38,865 nt of DNA from an uncultured Pseudomonadota bacterium (GCA_946885605.1 CAMPGR010000022.1:1-38865); one strand, 5' to 3'. Shown: positions 16,829 through 25,954, counted from the first letter of the stretch. Made by a program: numbers and translations. The notes: generated by a model not told the origin, from the sequence alone.

Positions 16829-16918
16829 ACGCTCGCTCCCGAGAGGGCCTGCAAGCCCTTCGCGCCCAGCGCTTTTCTCCCGCCTTCTACGGAAAAGCGC
16901 GCGCCATGCCCGGCGTCC

Positions 16919-16924
16919 TATAAT
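16919..16924 (+). promoter_or_regulatory. -10 element upstream of the PhaM-like gene
   Basis: A perfect TATAAT lies 31 bases before the chosen ATG. No convincing -35 is visible 16-18 bases upstream, so an activator or a weak promoter is possible. The position argues against the ATG at 16923, which overlaps this hexamer. Confidence 0.45.
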
Positions 16925-16955
16925 GGAACGGCACATCCACTTCGTGGAGAGCGCC

Positions 16956-17216
16956 ATGGTGGAACCGGACCTCCCCAAAGACTTGTTCGAATTCATGCAG
17001 AAGATGTGGAACCCGCTGTCGTTCCCGTTCCCCGGCATGATGACGCCAAGCGTCGACGTGAAGGAAATCGAGAAGAAGATCACCGAGCTGCGGACGGTCG
17101 AATCCTGGCTCAGGATGAACTTGGGCTTCGTGGACATGACGATCAAGACGCTGGAATTGCAGAAATCCGCCTTCGAATCGCTGGGGGCGGGGCAGCCCAA
17201 GGAGAAGCCGGACTAG
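16956..17216 (+). CDS. PhaM-like polyhydroxyalkanoate granule protein (short form)
   Basis: The protein has 86 residues with the PhaM N-terminal pattern: LFEFMQKMWNPLSFPFPGMMTPSVDVKEIEKKITELRTVESWLRMNLGFVDMTIKTLELQKSAFESL. PhaM binds PHA synthase and granules, and in Ralstonia eutropha also tethers them to the nucleoid through a lysine/alanine-rich tail. That tail is absent here, and the protein ends KEKPD soon after the helical domain. GTGGAGA upstream of ATG 16956 supports this start; ATG 16923 is the in-frame alternative. A PHA role also fits the BktB-type thiolase in the same window, though no phaC is seen. Confidence 0.75.
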   Translation: MVEPDLPKDLFEFMQKMWNPLSFPFPGMMTPSVDVKEIEKKITELRTVESWLRMNLGFVDMTIKTLELQKSAFESLGAGQPKEKPD

Positions 17217-17291
17217 GCCCAGGCTTTGCTTTTGACCGATTCGCTGCTATTTAGAGTAAGGGGGGACATTCCGGCTCTGAAAGGAGGACGC

Positions 17292-17702
17292 ATGGACACG
17301 ATACGCAAGCTCGATTACTTCAGCATGGAGACACCGAACAAAGTTGGCGAGGGTGCACGCGTGCTCACGGCATTGCGCGATGCCGGCGTCAATCTGATCG
17401 GATTTACCGGGTTTCCAAGCGGGCGCCGCGCCCAGATCGATTTCATACCGGCCGACACGGCGCAGTTCAAGCAGGCCGCGCGCAAGCTCAAGCTGAAACT
17501 CGGTCCGCGCAAGACGGTGTTCCTCGCGCAGGGCGACGACCGGCCCGGCGCGATAGCGGAAATCTGCGAGAAGCTTGCCAACGCCGACATCAATATGATC
17601 GCAATGGATGCCGTCGCGGTCGATAACGGGCGCTATGGGGCGATCTTCTGGGTGGAGCCGCGCACCGTCAACAAAGCCGCCAAGGTGCTCGGCGTCGCTT
17701 AA
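17292..17702 (+). CDS. tandem ACT-domain protein
   Basis: The protein has 136 residues and two ACT-like modules. The first (about 1-65) has KVGEGARVLTALRDAGVNLIGFTGFP. The second (about 70-136) has RPGAIAEICEKLANADINMIAMDAVAV. Free-standing ACT proteins bind amino acids or other small ligands and act as regulators. The ligand is unknown here, and there is no catalytic domain. AAAGGAGG just before ATG 17292 fixes the start. The stop TAA (17700-17702) shares the palindrome TTAA with the stop of the convergent pip gene. Confidence 0.8.
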   Translation: MDTIRKLDYFSMETPNKVGEGARVLTALRDAGVNLIGFTGFPSGRRAQIDFIPADTAQFKQAARKLKLKLGPRKTVFLAQGDDRPGAIAEICEKLANADINMIAMDAVAVDNGRYGAIFWVEPRTVNKAAKVLGVA

Positions 17703-18670
17703 CGCAGCCGGCTTTTCAGCGCCTCGGTCGCTTTCACCAGCCGCGCGCAGATGCCCGGCTCCCATGCGGAATGGCCGGCGTCCGGCACAATAATGTACTC
17801 CGCTTCCGGCCACGCCTCGTGCACTTCGTCCGCCGTCACGATCGGGCATACGGCGTCATAACGGCCCTGCACGATCACCGCCGGAATGTGACGGATGCGA
17901 TGGAGGTTGGCGAGCAGCGCGTTCTCCGGCAGAAAGATGTCGTGGCTGAAATAATGTGCCTCGATCCGAGCGAGGCCGAGAGCCACCCCGTCGCTTGCGA
18001 AGTAAGCGACGGTTTCCGGGCTTGGGAGGAGCGTTGAGCACGCCCCTTCATAGGTGCTCCAGGCGCGCGCCGCAGGCATGTGGATCCGCGGGTCGGGGTC
18101 CGTGAGCTGCCGGTAGTAGGCGGCAAGCAAATCCCCGCGCTCGTCCCGTGGAATCATTCCGGCGAAGGTATGCCATGCCTCCGGAAAAAGGGTGCGCAGC
18201 CCGTACAGGAACCAATCGATTTCACTGCGCCGGCACAAAAAAATCCCGCGCAGGATAAAACCGCAGCAGCGCTCCGGGTGCGCCTCTCCGTACGCAAGTG
18301 CGAGCGTGCTGCCCCACGATCCGCCAAAGATCAGCCAGCGTTCGATCCCGAGATGGCGGCGCTTCTCGTCGATGTCGGACACGAGTTGCGGCGTCGTATT
18401 GTCCTTCAGCTCGCCGAGCGGCGTCGAGCGGCCGGCGCCGCGCTGATCGTAGATCACGATGCGATAGTGCGCGGGATCGAAGAAGCGCCGGTGAGCGGGC
18501 GCCGCGCCGGCTCCCGGGCCTCCGTGCAGGAACAATATCGGTTCGCCCTGCGGGTTGCCGCACTGCTCCCAATACATCTTGTGCAGCCCGTCGAGATCGA
18601 GCATGCCGCCTGCGTAGGGTTCGATCTCGGGGTAAAGCGCGTTGCGGACAGCGGAAGAAAGGTCGGCCAT
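17699..18670 (-). CDS. pip: proline iminopeptidase
   Basis: Pip is a cytoplasmic alpha/beta hydrolase that removes N-terminal proline from peptides. The length of 323 residues is typical. The HGGPGAG oxyanion-hole motif is at 49-55 and DQRGAGRSTP follows. The nucleophile is S118 in FGGSWGSTLALAY. The catalytic Asp (GRYDAVCP) and His (DAGHSAWE) lie near the C-terminus. The family-specific IERWLIFGGSWGSTLAL block makes the assignment firm. It is transcribed alone, converging on the ACT gene with a four-base overlap of stop codons. Confidence 0.94.
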   Translation of the reverse strand: MADLSSAVRNALYPEIEPYAGGMLDLDGLHKMYWEQCGNPQGEPILFLHGGPGAGAAPAHRRFFDPAHYRIVIYDQRGAGRSTPLGELKDNTTPQLVSDIDEKRRHLGIERWLIFGGSWGSTLALAYGEAHPERCCGFILRGIFLCRRSEIDWFLYGLRTLFPEAWHTFAGMIPRDERGDLLAAYYRQLTDPDPRIHMPAARAWSTYEGACSTLLPSPETVAYFASDGVALGLARIEAHYFSHDIFLPENALLANLHRIRHIPAVIVQGRYDAVCPIVTADEVHEAWPEAEYIIVPDAGHSAWEPGICARLVKATEALKSRLR

Positions 18671-18695
18671 TACGGTACCGCGGAAAAACAGCCGT

Positions 18696-18713
18696 CAACA
18701 TAGCACAATGTTG
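18696..18713. promoter_or_regulatory. inverted repeat upstream of pip
   Basis: CAACAT (18696-18701) and ATGTTG (18708-18713) are perfect six-base arms around a six-base centre, 25 bases before the pip start. Its size and place fit an operator. On the minus strand TTGGCC and TGCTAT flank it with 17-base spacing, a weak promoter. No regulator is identified. Confidence 0.35.
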
Positions 18714-18741
18714 GCGCGCGGGGGCCAATTGCTGAGGATTG

Positions 18742-20892
18742 CTAATCGCGGCGGTTTCGGTTCTCGCGCGCGTTCGAACGCGGCGCCGAGGTGCGCTCCT
18801 GCCCGCGTGTTTCGGCACGTGGCGGGCCGGCGCGCTTTGGCGACGACGAGGGCGCCGGGTGAAGAGTGGGACGCTGCGATCGCGCATCGTCGCGGGCGAA
18901 AGCTCGCGGCGCCGGCTGCGCCTGCGAGCGCGGCTCGCGTTGCTGCGAGCGGCTTTCGCCGGGCGAGGACCTCCGTTCCCGCGGTGAATCGCTGTGATCG
19001 CGCGCCGCCGAACGACCCTGCGGTTCGCGCCGCGCGTGGGGTTCTGTTTCCCGTCGCCCGCGCGGCTCATTTTCGAGGCGTGATCGACGCTCGGGCTGCA
19101 CGTGGGGGGGCGCGGCGGGCGCCTCGGCCGACGGGCGGCGTTGACGATCGGCGTCCGGTTGCCGCTGCACCCGGGGGACGGCAGGCGCGGGTTTCGCGTC
19201 CGGCATTCGATTCGGCACATCGCGCGAACGCGTTTCGCGCGACGGTTCTTCACGGCGCTCGTTGCGTGGCGCGGTCGATGCATTCGGCCTGCGATCATCA
19301 TCGAACGCGCGGGGGCGGCGTTCCTTCTCCTGTTGCGCCCGCGATTCCTTTCGCGCATTGGCTTGCGGGACCGATTGGGTGCCCGGTGCGCCGTGGGCGG
19401 CCGTGCCCGGCATCTCTGCGCGTCGTCTCGCGGATGAATCGGCATCGGCACGCTGCCGTTCGATGACGCGCACGCGGGGCGGCGTACGCTCGCCTTCGGT
19501 GCGTCCGCCCTTCGGGTCCGCATCGAGGCCACTCGAGTGGCCGGCGTGGGCGCGCGGCGCGCGCGCCGCGATCACTTCACGCCGGACTGCAGTCTCGGGC
19601 GGTCGCGAATCTGCGCGGCGCGCAGCGAAGCTGCTCGCGATCGGCTGAGCGGGCATCGACTTTATAAGCGGGGCACGGGTCACCTGCGCGGGCGGTATGT
19701 CGACCACCGAGCGCGCCACCGGCCGCGCGGAGACGAACGCTTGCCTGGAGACTACGGTGACCGCGTGCGGCACCGAGTGGTGGACGTAGGTGACGCGCGT
19801 CACGTTGCTGTAGATGTTGATGTTCCTCACGTGCGTCGCGTTGACGTTGCGAACGTAATGGGGGCTTGCGCGATACCACGGGAAGAAAGGCTCGCGCCAT
19901 CCGAGCGGGAACCACCCGACCGCGGGCCCGCTTCGCACTGCAACCGACCAGTTCGTTCCGCCGACGAACGCGACGAGCGCGGGCGCATAGACAGGCCGCG
20001 CGATGCGCGGACCCGGCGCCCACGCCCAGTAGCCGTTGAGCCATACCCAGCGCCCGTAATGAAACGGGGCGAAGCCCCACGGGGCATCGTCCACCCACGT
20101 CCAACCCCACGGCTCTATCCATACCCAGTGACCGTAGCGGTAGGGCGCCCAGCCCGTTGGCACGCTCGGGACCCATACTGCGCCGTACTCCGGCATCGTG
20201 CGCCACGTGCCGTAGGCATCCAGGTCTTCATATCCCGTCATGTGCTGCGACACGTAGCGCGTGGAGAGGGTTGCGTCTTCGCGCCTGTCGAGCTCCGCGC
20301 TCCAGCGATCGAATGCATCCATGCCGGCGCGCGAGATTTCAGACGGGACGCCTTCCATACCGCGCAGCGTGACATGCTGGCCCGCGCGCACCGACAAAGC
20401 GCCGTGCTCGGCAAGCACGTGCGCGCGGCCCGAATGCACGATCACGTGCGTCATATCGCCTTCCGGCGCCGCGCTGATGCGATAACTGCCCGGTTCCTCG
20501 AGCAGCACCGCGCCGTTCGGCGTGTCGATTTCGATGGTGTCATCGCCAACGTCCCGCACGCGGACATTCACGTCGCCCTGTGCGAGCCTCAACTGCAGCG
20601 TGTCGTCGTCCAGCGTGAGCACGTCGAGGTTGGTGCGCGGCGCAAGCCGCACGGCGGTGGAGCCGACGTGCAGCTCGGCGTAGCCGTCGCGATCCGTCCA
20701 CAGCCTGTCGCCGGCGGTGAGCGGCCGGTTGACCACTGCAACGGCCCACGACTCCGGAGCCTGCGCGGTCGCGAGAGAAACCGTGCCATGCACGTAATTC
20801 AAACGTCCCGCACGCGGGGGCGGATCGGCATGCGCGAGCCCGCTCAAAAGAGCGAGTACGAGCGCAAGGCCGAGTACTTTGGTCATGGTCAT
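18742..20892 (-). CDS. secreted FecR/DUF6600 protein with Arg/Pro-rich tail
   Basis: The protein has 716 residues. A signal peptide (VLGLALVLALLSGLAHA) is followed by a FecR-like beta domain (about 30-160; RLNYVHGTVSL, ELHVGSTAVRLAPRTNLDVL, TPNGAVLLEEPGSYRI). Next is a Trp/Tyr-rich DUF6600 region (about 215-310) with repeats such as YGAVWVPSVPTGWAPYRYGHWVW. The last 320 or so residues are a low-complexity Arg/Pro/Glu/Ala tail rich in RRE and PRAE runs, probably disordered. The signal peptide and lack of a cytoplasmic anti-sigma segment mean it is not a classical FecR sigma regulator. It is likely periplasmic or surface-exposed and its function is unknown. ATG 20892 has GGAAAG upstream. Confidence 0.82.
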   Translation of the reverse strand: MTMTKVLGLALVLALLSGLAHADPPPRAGRLNYVHGTVSLATAQAPESWAVAVVNRPLTAGDRLWTDRDGYAELHVGSTAVRLAPRTNLDVLTLDDDTLQLRLAQGDVNVRVRDVGDDTIEIDTPNGAVLLEEPGSYRISAAPEGDMTHVIVHSGRAHVLAEHGALSVRAGQHVTLRGMEGVPSEISRAGMDAFDRWSAELDRREDATLSTRYVSQHMTGYEDLDAYGTWRTMPEYGAVWVPSVPTGWAPYRYGHWVWIEPWGWTWVDDAPWGFAPFHYGRWVWLNGYWAWAPGPRIARPVYAPALVAFVGGTNWSVAVRSGPAVGWFPLGWREPFFPWYRASPHYVRNVNATHVRNINIYSNVTRVTYVHHSVPHAVTVVSRQAFVSARPVARSVVDIPPAQVTRAPLIKSMPAQPIASSFAARRADSRPPETAVRREVIAARAPRAHAGHSSGLDADPKGGRTEGERTPPRVRVIERQRADADSSARRRAEMPGTAAHGAPGTQSVPQANARKESRAQQEKERRPRAFDDDRRPNASTAPRNERREEPSRETRSRDVPNRMPDAKPAPAVPRVQRQPDADRQRRPSAEAPAAPPHVQPERRSRLENEPRGRRETEPHARREPQGRSAARDHSDSPRERRSSPGESRSQQREPRSQAQPAPRAFARDDARSQRPTLHPAPSSSPKRAGPPRAETRGQERTSAPRSNARENRNRRD

Positions 20893-20981
20893 GTCATCTT
20901 TCCGTGCACGCGCCGGGAAGCGCCCGCCGTGTCCGTTAGGCATCGGGCCCGTCCGCTTTGTTTCGACACGAAGGCGCAGGT

Positions 20982-20998
20982 TTACAATGTCTTACAAT
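20982..20998. repeat. direct repeat TTACAAT with 10-bp period
   Basis: Two identical seven-mers at 20982-20988 and 20992-20998 are one helical turn apart. They lie between the divergent FecR/DUF6600 gene and maeB, about 90 bases from the former. The spacing puts both on one DNA face, as for a tandem-binding regulator. No promoter relation is proven. Confidence 0.4.
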
Positions 20999-21063
20999 TC
21001 CATGATAGTTGAAACGAGATTTCCGCTTGCGACGCGAAGCCGCGGTGTCGCTTCCCCGTGCGG

Positions 21064-21069
21064 TATAAT
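21064..21069 (+). promoter_or_regulatory. -10 element upstream of maeB
   Basis: A perfect TATAAT lies 83 bases before the maeB ATG. No good -35 is found 16-18 bases upstream, so only the -10 can be supported. Confidence 0.35.
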
Positions 21070-21152
21070 CCTTCCCGAAGCAGCCGACTCATCGCGTTCG
21101 CGCGATGTATAGCGTGGACCGATGATTCCCGCCACTGACATGGCATTCCTGC

Positions 21153-23447
21153 ATGGATGAACAGCTGCGCAAGGCGGCGCTGGAATACCACCGCTCTCCG
21201 CTCCCCGGCAAGATCACCGTTGCGCCGACCAAGGGCCTCATCCATCAGCGCGATCTTGCGCTCGCCTACACGCCGGGCGTTGCGGCCGTATGCGAAGCAA
21301 TAGCCGCCGATCCGCGCGAAGCGCTCAATCTCACGGCGCGCGGCAACCTCGTCGCCGTGATCACCAACGGCACCGCGGTCCTCGGGCTCGGGGCGATCGG
21401 GCCGCTTGCCGCGAAGCCGGTCATGGAAGGCAAGGCGGTGCTCTTCAAGAAGTTCGCCGGGATCGACGTGTTCGATATCGAGGTGAACGAGCGCGATCCC
21501 GACAAGCTCGTCGACATCATCGCAAGTCTCGAGCCCACCTTCGGCGGCATCAATCTCGAAGACATCAAGGCACCGGAGTGCTTCATCGTCGAGCGGAAGC
21601 TCCGAGCCCGCTGCCGTATACCGGTGTTTCACGATGATCAGCACGGCACGGCGATCATCGTCGGTGCGGCGATCCTCAACGGACTGAAAGTCGTCGGCAA
21701 GGATCTGAGGGAGGTGCGGCTGGTCGCTTCCGGCGCCGGCGCCGCCGCGCTCGCTTGTCTCGGGTTCCTCCTGAAGATGGGGTTGCGCCGCGAAAACATC
21801 ATCGTCACGGACGTGAAGGGCGTCGTGTACAAGGGCCGGAAGGAAGAGATGGATCCGGACAAGGAACAGTACGCGATCGAGACCCAGGCGCGTACACTCG
21901 ATGAAGTGATCAGCGGTGCGGATGTGTTCCTCGGGCTCTCCGCCGGCGGCGTGCTCAAGCCCGAAATGGTCGGGAAAATGGGGGCACGCCCGCTCATCCT
22001 CGCGCTCGCCAACCCCGTCCCGGAGATCCTCCCCGACGTCGCGCGCGCGGTGCGGCCCGATGCAGTGATCGCCACCGGGCGCTCCGATTATCCCAACCAG
22101 GTGAACAACGTACTGTGCTTTCCGTTCATCTTTCGCGGTGCGCTCGATGTCGGCGCAACGACCATCACGGATGAGATGGAGCTCGCCGCGGTGTACGCGA
22201 TCGCCGAGCTCGCGCAGGCCGAGCAGTCGGACATCGTCGCGATGGCGTACGGCGAGCAGAACCTTTCCTTTGGCCCGGAATACCTCATCCCCAAGCCTTT
22301 CGATCCGAGGCTGATCGGCAAGATCGCGCCGGCGGTGGCGCAGGCGGCAATGGCGAGCGGGGTCGCCACGCGCCCGATCACAGACTTCGATGCCTATCGC
22401 GAACGACTGAGCCAGTTCGTGTATCACTCCGGGCTCATTATGAAGCCGGTGTTCGATGCCGCGAAGCGCGCGCCGAAGCGCATTGTCTACGCCGAGGGCG
22501 AGGAGGAGCGCGTGCTGCGCGCGGCGCAGGTGGTCGTCGACGAAAACATCGCGCACCCCGTCCTCGTTGGGCGCCCGGACGTGATCGAGATGCGCATTGA
22601 GCGCCTCGGTCTGCGGCTCAGGAGGGACCGCGATTTCGAGCTCGTCGATCCGGGGAACGACCCGCGCTATCGCGAGTACTGGACCGAGTACCTGCGCCTT
22701 GCGGATCGCAACGGCGTCACCCCCGAAATCGCGAAGCTCGACATGCGCCGCCTGCCAACGCTGATCGGCGCGATGCTGATCCACATGGGCGCAGCGGACG
22801 CCATGCTGACCGGCGTTCTCGGGCGCTATCTCGGGCATCTCAAGTTCATCGACCGGGTCATCGGCAAGCGCCCCGGCGTCAATCACTACGCGGCGATGAA
22901 CCTTCTGCTCCTGCCGCGCCGCACGGTGTTCATCTGCGATACCTACGTCAATTTCGACCCGTCCGCAGAACAGATCGCCGAGACGACGCTGCTTGCCGCG
23001 GAGGAGATACGCCGCTTCGGCATCACGCCGAAAGTCGCCCTCCTTTCGCATTCGAGCTTCGGCGCGGCGGATACGCCCACCGCGCAGAAGATGCGGGCGG
23101 CGCGCTCGATCATCGAGAACCTCGCTCCGGGACTCGAGATCGAGGGCGAAATGCAGGGCGACGCCGCGCTCTCCGAGGAAATCCGCTTGCGCGTATTTCC
23201 CAATTCCCGGTTGAAGGGCGATGCAAACCTCCTCGTCATGCCGACGCTGGACGCGGCGAACATCGCGTTCAACCTTCTCAAGACCGCAGCGGGCGACGGC
23301 ATCACCGTGGGGCCGATCCTCCTCGGCGCCGCGCGTCCGGTGCATATCCTGACGACGAGCGCGACCGTGCGGCGTATCGTCAACATGACGGCGCTCACGG
23401 TCGTGGACGCAATCAACCACCGCGGCGAACAGAAACGGCTGATCTGA
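21153..23447 (+). CDS. maeB: NADP-dependent malic enzyme with phosphotransacetylase-like domain
   Basis: MaeB decarboxylates malate to pyruvate with reduction of NADP, linking the TCA cycle to pyruvate and NADPH. The protein has 764 residues. The malic enzyme part (1-425) has the catalytic Tyr in LAYTPGVA, the lysine in [12 protein letters not shown], the metal-binding FHDDQHGTA and the nucleotide site [11 protein letters not shown]. The C-terminal part (about 430-764) is a phosphotransacetylase-like domain, as in the long MaeB of proteobacteria, where it mediates control by acetyl-CoA. The ATG 21153 has no strong Shine-Dalgarno. fumC follows after 33 bases on the same strand, so two enzymes of C4 acid metabolism are probably cotranscribed. 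Confidence 0.95.
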   Translation: MDEQLRKAALEYHRSPLPGKITVAPTKGLIHQRDLALAYTPGVAAVCEAIAADPREALNLTARGNLVAVITNGTAVLGLGAIGPLAAKPVMEGKAVLFKKFAGIDVFDIEVNERDPDKLVDIIASLEPTFGGINLEDIKAPECFIVERKLRARCRIPVFHDDQHGTAIIVGAAILNGLKVVGKDLREVRLVASGAGAAALACLGFLLKMGLRRENIIVTDVKGVVYKGRKEEMDPDKEQYAIETQARTLDEVISGADVFLGLSAGGVLKPEMVGKMGARPLILALANPVPEILPDVARAVRPDAVIATGRSDYPNQVNNVLCFPFIFRGALDVGATTITDEMELAAVYAIAELAQAEQSDIVAMAYGEQNLSFGPEYLIPKPFDPRLIGKIAPAVAQAAMASGVATRPITDFDAYRERLSQFVYHSGLIMKPVFDAAKRAPKRIVYAEGEEERVLRAAQVVVDENIAHPVLVGRPDVIEMRIERLGLRLRRDRDFELVDPGNDPRYREYWTEYLRLADRNGVTPEIAKLDMRRLPTLIGAMLIHMGAADAMLTGVLGRYLGHLKFIDRVIGKRPGVNHYAAMNLLLLPRRTVFICDTYVNFDPSAEQIAETTLLAAEEIRRFGITPKVALLSHSSFGAADTPTAQKMRAARSIIENLAPGLEIEGEMQGDAALSEEIRLRVFPNSRLKGDANLLVMPTLDAANIAFNLLKTAAGDGITVGPILLGAARPVHILTTSATVRRIVNMTALTVVDAINHRGEQKRLI

Positions 23448-23480
23448 GCGCCGCCGCACTCTTTATTGGAAATCGGAAAC

Positions 23481-24875
23481 ATGGCGAAGAAGGTACGTAT
23501 CGAACACGACACGATGGGCGAAATCGAGGTGCCGGCGGACCGGCTGTGGGGGGCGCAGACGCAGCGCAGCCTGCGCCACTTTCCTTTTCCCGGCGAGACG
23601 ATGCCGCTCGAAGTGGTGCATGCGCAGGTGCTGGTGAAGAAGGCGTCCGCAGCGGTCAACATGGCGCTCGGCGTGCTGGACAGGAAGAAGGGCGATGCCA
23701 TCATCCGGGCGGCCGACGAAGCGCTGCGCGGCGAGCTGGACGAACACTTCCCGCTCGTCACCTGGCAGACGGGCTCGGGGACGCAGACCAACATGAACGT
23801 GAACGAGGTGCTTGCCAACCGTGCGTCGGAATTGATGGGTGGCGAGCGCGGCGAAGGGCGGCTCGTGCATCCAAACGACGACGTGAACAAGGGGCAGTCG
23901 TCCAACGATACATTCCCGACCGCAATGCATATCGCCGCGGTCGTCGCGCTCGAACGGAAGCTCGTGCCGGCGGTCAAGCGCCTGCGCGATACGCTCGATG
24001 CCAAGTCCCGGGCGTTCATGCGCATCGTCAAGATCGGCCGGACCCACCTCCAGGATGCGACCCCGCTCACGCTGGGGCAGGAATTCTCGGGATATGTCGC
24101 GCAGCTCGACCACGGGCTCAAGCATATCGCCGACGCGCTTCCTCATCTTTACGAGCTCGCGCTCGGCGGCACCGCGGTGGGCACCGGCCTCAACGCGCAT
24201 CCGGAGTTCGCGACCAAAGTCGCGGCAGAGATTGCGAAGCTCACCGGGCTGCCGTTCGTCACCGCGCCGAACAAGTTCGAGGCGCTCGCATCGTGCGACG
24301 GCGTGGTGCATGCTCCTGGCGCGCTCAAGACGCTCGCCGCTTCGCTCATGAAGATCGCCAACGATATCCGGTGGCTTGCGAGCGGGCCACGCTCCGGCAT
24401 CGGCGAGATCAACATCCCCGAGAACGAGCCGGGCAGCTCCATCATGCCGGGCAAGGTCAACCCCACCCAGTCCGAATCGATGATGATGGCGTGCTGCCAG
24501 GTGTTCGGGAACGACGTGGCGATCAATGTGGGCGGCGCGTCGGGCAACTTCGAACTGAACGTGTTCCGGCCGCTCATCATCCGCAATTTCCTCCACAGTG
24601 CGCATCTACTCGCCGGCGCCTGCACGAATTTCGACGAGCACTGCGCGGCGGGCATCGAACCGAACACCGAGCGCATTCAAAAGCTATTGCAGGAATCGCT
24701 CATGCTCGTCACCGCCCTCAACCCGTATATCGGTTATGAGAAAGCCGCGGCGATTGCCAAGAACGCGCACAAGAAAGGCATCACGCTGAAAGCTTCCGCG
24801 CTCGAGCTCGGATATGTCACCGCGGAGCAGTTCGATGAGTGGGTGCGCCCGCAGGACATGGTCGGAAAAATCTAA
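23481..24875 (+). CDS. fumC: class II fumarate hydratase
   Basis: FumC interconverts fumarate and malate as an iron-independent homotetramer. The protein has 464 residues from ATG 23481, the normal length. It starts [43 protein letters not shown] and [21 protein letters not shown] are the first conserved regions, [18 protein letters not shown] the second, and [15 protein letters not shown] the fumarase/aspartase signature with its catalytic serine loop. A TTG at 23466 would add five residues, but the family starts at the ATG. It lies between maeB and the SDR gene and produces malate, the substrate of MaeB. Confidence 0.96.
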   Translation: MAKKVRIEHDTMGEIEVPADRLWGAQTQRSLRHFPFPGETMPLEVVHAQVLVKKASAAVNMALGVLDRKKGDAIIRAADEALRGELDEHFPLVTWQTGSGTQTNMNVNEVLANRASELMGGERGEGRLVHPNDDVNKGQSSNDTFPTAMHIAAVVALERKLVPAVKRLRDTLDAKSRAFMRIVKIGRTHLQDATPLTLGQEFSGYVAQLDHGLKHIADALPHLYELALGGTAVGTGLNAHPEFATKVAAEIAKLTGLPFVTAPNKFEALASCDGVVHAPGALKTLAASLMKIANDIRWLASGPRSGIGEINIPENEPGSSIMPGKVNPTQSESMMMACCQVFGNDVAINVGGASGNFELNVFRPLIIRNFLHSAHLLAGACTNFDEHCAAGIEPNTERIQKLLQESLMLVTALNPYIGYEKAAAIAKNAHKKGITLKASALELGYVTAEQFDEWVRPQDMVGKI

Positions 24876-24883
24876 AGAGCAGG

Positions 24884-25588
24884 ATGGATGCCCGCGTAGC
24901 CGTCGTCACCGGTGCCAACCGCGGTATCGGGCTCGAGGTGAGCCGTCAGCTCGCCCGCAAGGAGCTGAGCGTGGTGCTCACGAGCCGAAGCGCAGCCAAG
25001 GGGCGCGCCGCGATCAAGGCGCTGGGCGATGCGGGAACGGGCGTCCACTATCACCTGCTCGACGTGACGAGCCCGGTCAGCATCAAGGCGCTCGCTGCGC
25101 ACCTTGCCGATCGCTACGGCCGCGTCGATGTCCTGGTCAACAACGCGGGCGTCATGCTCGATCCACGCGGTTCAAGGGTCCTCGACGCGCGGCCGCAGAT
25201 CTTCCGGGATACGCTGGAAACGAACCTTCTCGGGCCGCTGCAGCTCATGCAGGCGCTCGTGCCGATGATGAAGAAGCAGGGCTACGGGCGGATCGTCAAT
25301 CTCTCGAGCGGGCAGGGGCAACTCGCCGACATGGGGGTCGGCACGCCGGCGTACCGGGTTTCGAAGACGGCGCTCAATGCGCTCACCCGCACGCTCGCTG
25401 CGGAGTTGAAGGGCACGGGAATACTCGTCAACGCGATGTGCCCGGGCTGGGTGAAAACGGACATGGGCGGGCCGAACGCGCCGCGTACCGTGGAAGAGGC
25501 AGCCGACACTGCCGTATGGCTCGCGACGCTTCCGGATGAGGGGCCGACCGGCGGTTTCTTTCGCGATCGCCAGCCGATCCCGTGGTAA
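24884..25588 (+). CDS. short-chain dehydrogenase/reductase
   Basis: The protein is a classical SDR of 234 residues. The cofactor motif TGANRGIG is at 9-16, and LVNNAGVM follows at about 86. The catalytic serine lies in IVNLSSGQGQ and the Tyr-Lys pair in AYRVSKTALN. The PGWVKTDMGG segment is typical of carbonyl-reductase-like members. The substrate cannot be told from sequence. An Arg in the Gly-rich loop (NRG) and the absence of an acidic residue at the end of strand 2 (VLTSRS) point to NADPH. It starts eight bases after fumC and probably shares its transcript. Confidence 0.88.
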   Translation: MDARVAVVTGANRGIGLEVSRQLARKELSVVLTSRSAAKGRAAIKALGDAGTGVHYHLLDVTSPVSIKALAAHLADRYGRVDVLVNNAGVMLDPRGSRVLDARPQIFRDTLETNLLGPLQLMQALVPMMKKQGYGRIVNLSSGQGQLADMGVGTPAYRVSKTALNALTRTLAAELKGTGILVNAMCPGWVKTDMGGPNAPRTVEEAADTAVWLATLPDEGPTGGFFRDRQPIPW

Positions 25589-25616
25589 AAAAATCCCCGC
25601 GCCTCGCCGCGGGGAT
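25587..25616 (-). terminator. intrinsic terminator of the small secreted protein gene
   Basis: ATCCCCGCG (25593-25601) and CGCGGGGAT (25608-25616) form a nine-base stem with a six-base loop. On the minus strand it is followed by a T run (complement of 25587-25593). The run overlaps the stop codon of the convergent SDR gene. No T run follows on the plus strand. Confidence 0.85.
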
Positions 25617-25636
25617 CTCTCGAGGCAGAAGCCGCG

Positions 25637-25882
25637 TCAGATGCCGAGGATTTTCTCGGCCTTGGCGAGCGCTTCCACGGACTCGCTGTGCTTGCCTTCC
25701 TTGTGGAGTTTCTCGCCGTCGACGCGATATTTCTTCACTTGCGACATCTGCTCTGCGCTCAGCTTGGGATTCTTCGCGAGCGCGGCGTCGATCGCCTTCA
25801 TGTGTTTGGGGCAACTGCTGGCGAAGGCGGTGGTGCTGCCTAAGGCCAGCGCTGTAGCGACGATGAGGCTGCTGATCTTCAT
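25637..25882 (-). CDS. small secreted protein of unknown function
   Basis: The protein has 81 residues: a signal peptide (MKISSLIVATALALGSTTAFA, cleavage likely after AFA) and a mature part of about 60 residues starting SSCPKHMKAIDAAL. The mature part is helical, Lys-rich, has one cysteine, and ends with EGKHSESVEALAKAEKILG, which resembles a single helical-hairpin repeat. I do not recognise the family. AAGGAGC lies seven bases before the ATG. It has its own promoter and terminator, so it forms a separate, probably well-expressed unit. Confidence 0.82.
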   Translation of the reverse strand: MKISSLIVATALALGSTTAFASSCPKHMKAIDAALAKNPKLSAEQMSQVKKYRVDGEKLHKEGKHSESVEALAKAEKILGI

Positions 25883-25925
25883 GGACTGCTCCTTCTTCGA
25901 GTGTTTGACCGGGCTACCGCCCGCT

Positions 25926-25954
25926 AGTGTAGGCCGCGCAAATGCCGTTCACAA
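25926..25954 (-). promoter_or_regulatory. sigma-70 promoter of the small secreted protein gene
   Basis: On the minus strand TTGTGA (complement of 25949-25954) and TACACT (complement of 25926-25931) are 17 bases apart, each matching four of six consensus bases. The leader would be about 37 nt and contains a short CGGGC/GCCCG hairpin. Confidence 0.6.

Noticed and set aside
18742..20892. FecR-type anti-sigma system paired with the ECF sigma remnant
   Set aside because: The FecR-domain protein has a signal peptide and DUF6600 repeats and lacks a cytoplasmic sigma-binding segment. It is 4 kb away on the opposite strand, and no TonB receptor is near.
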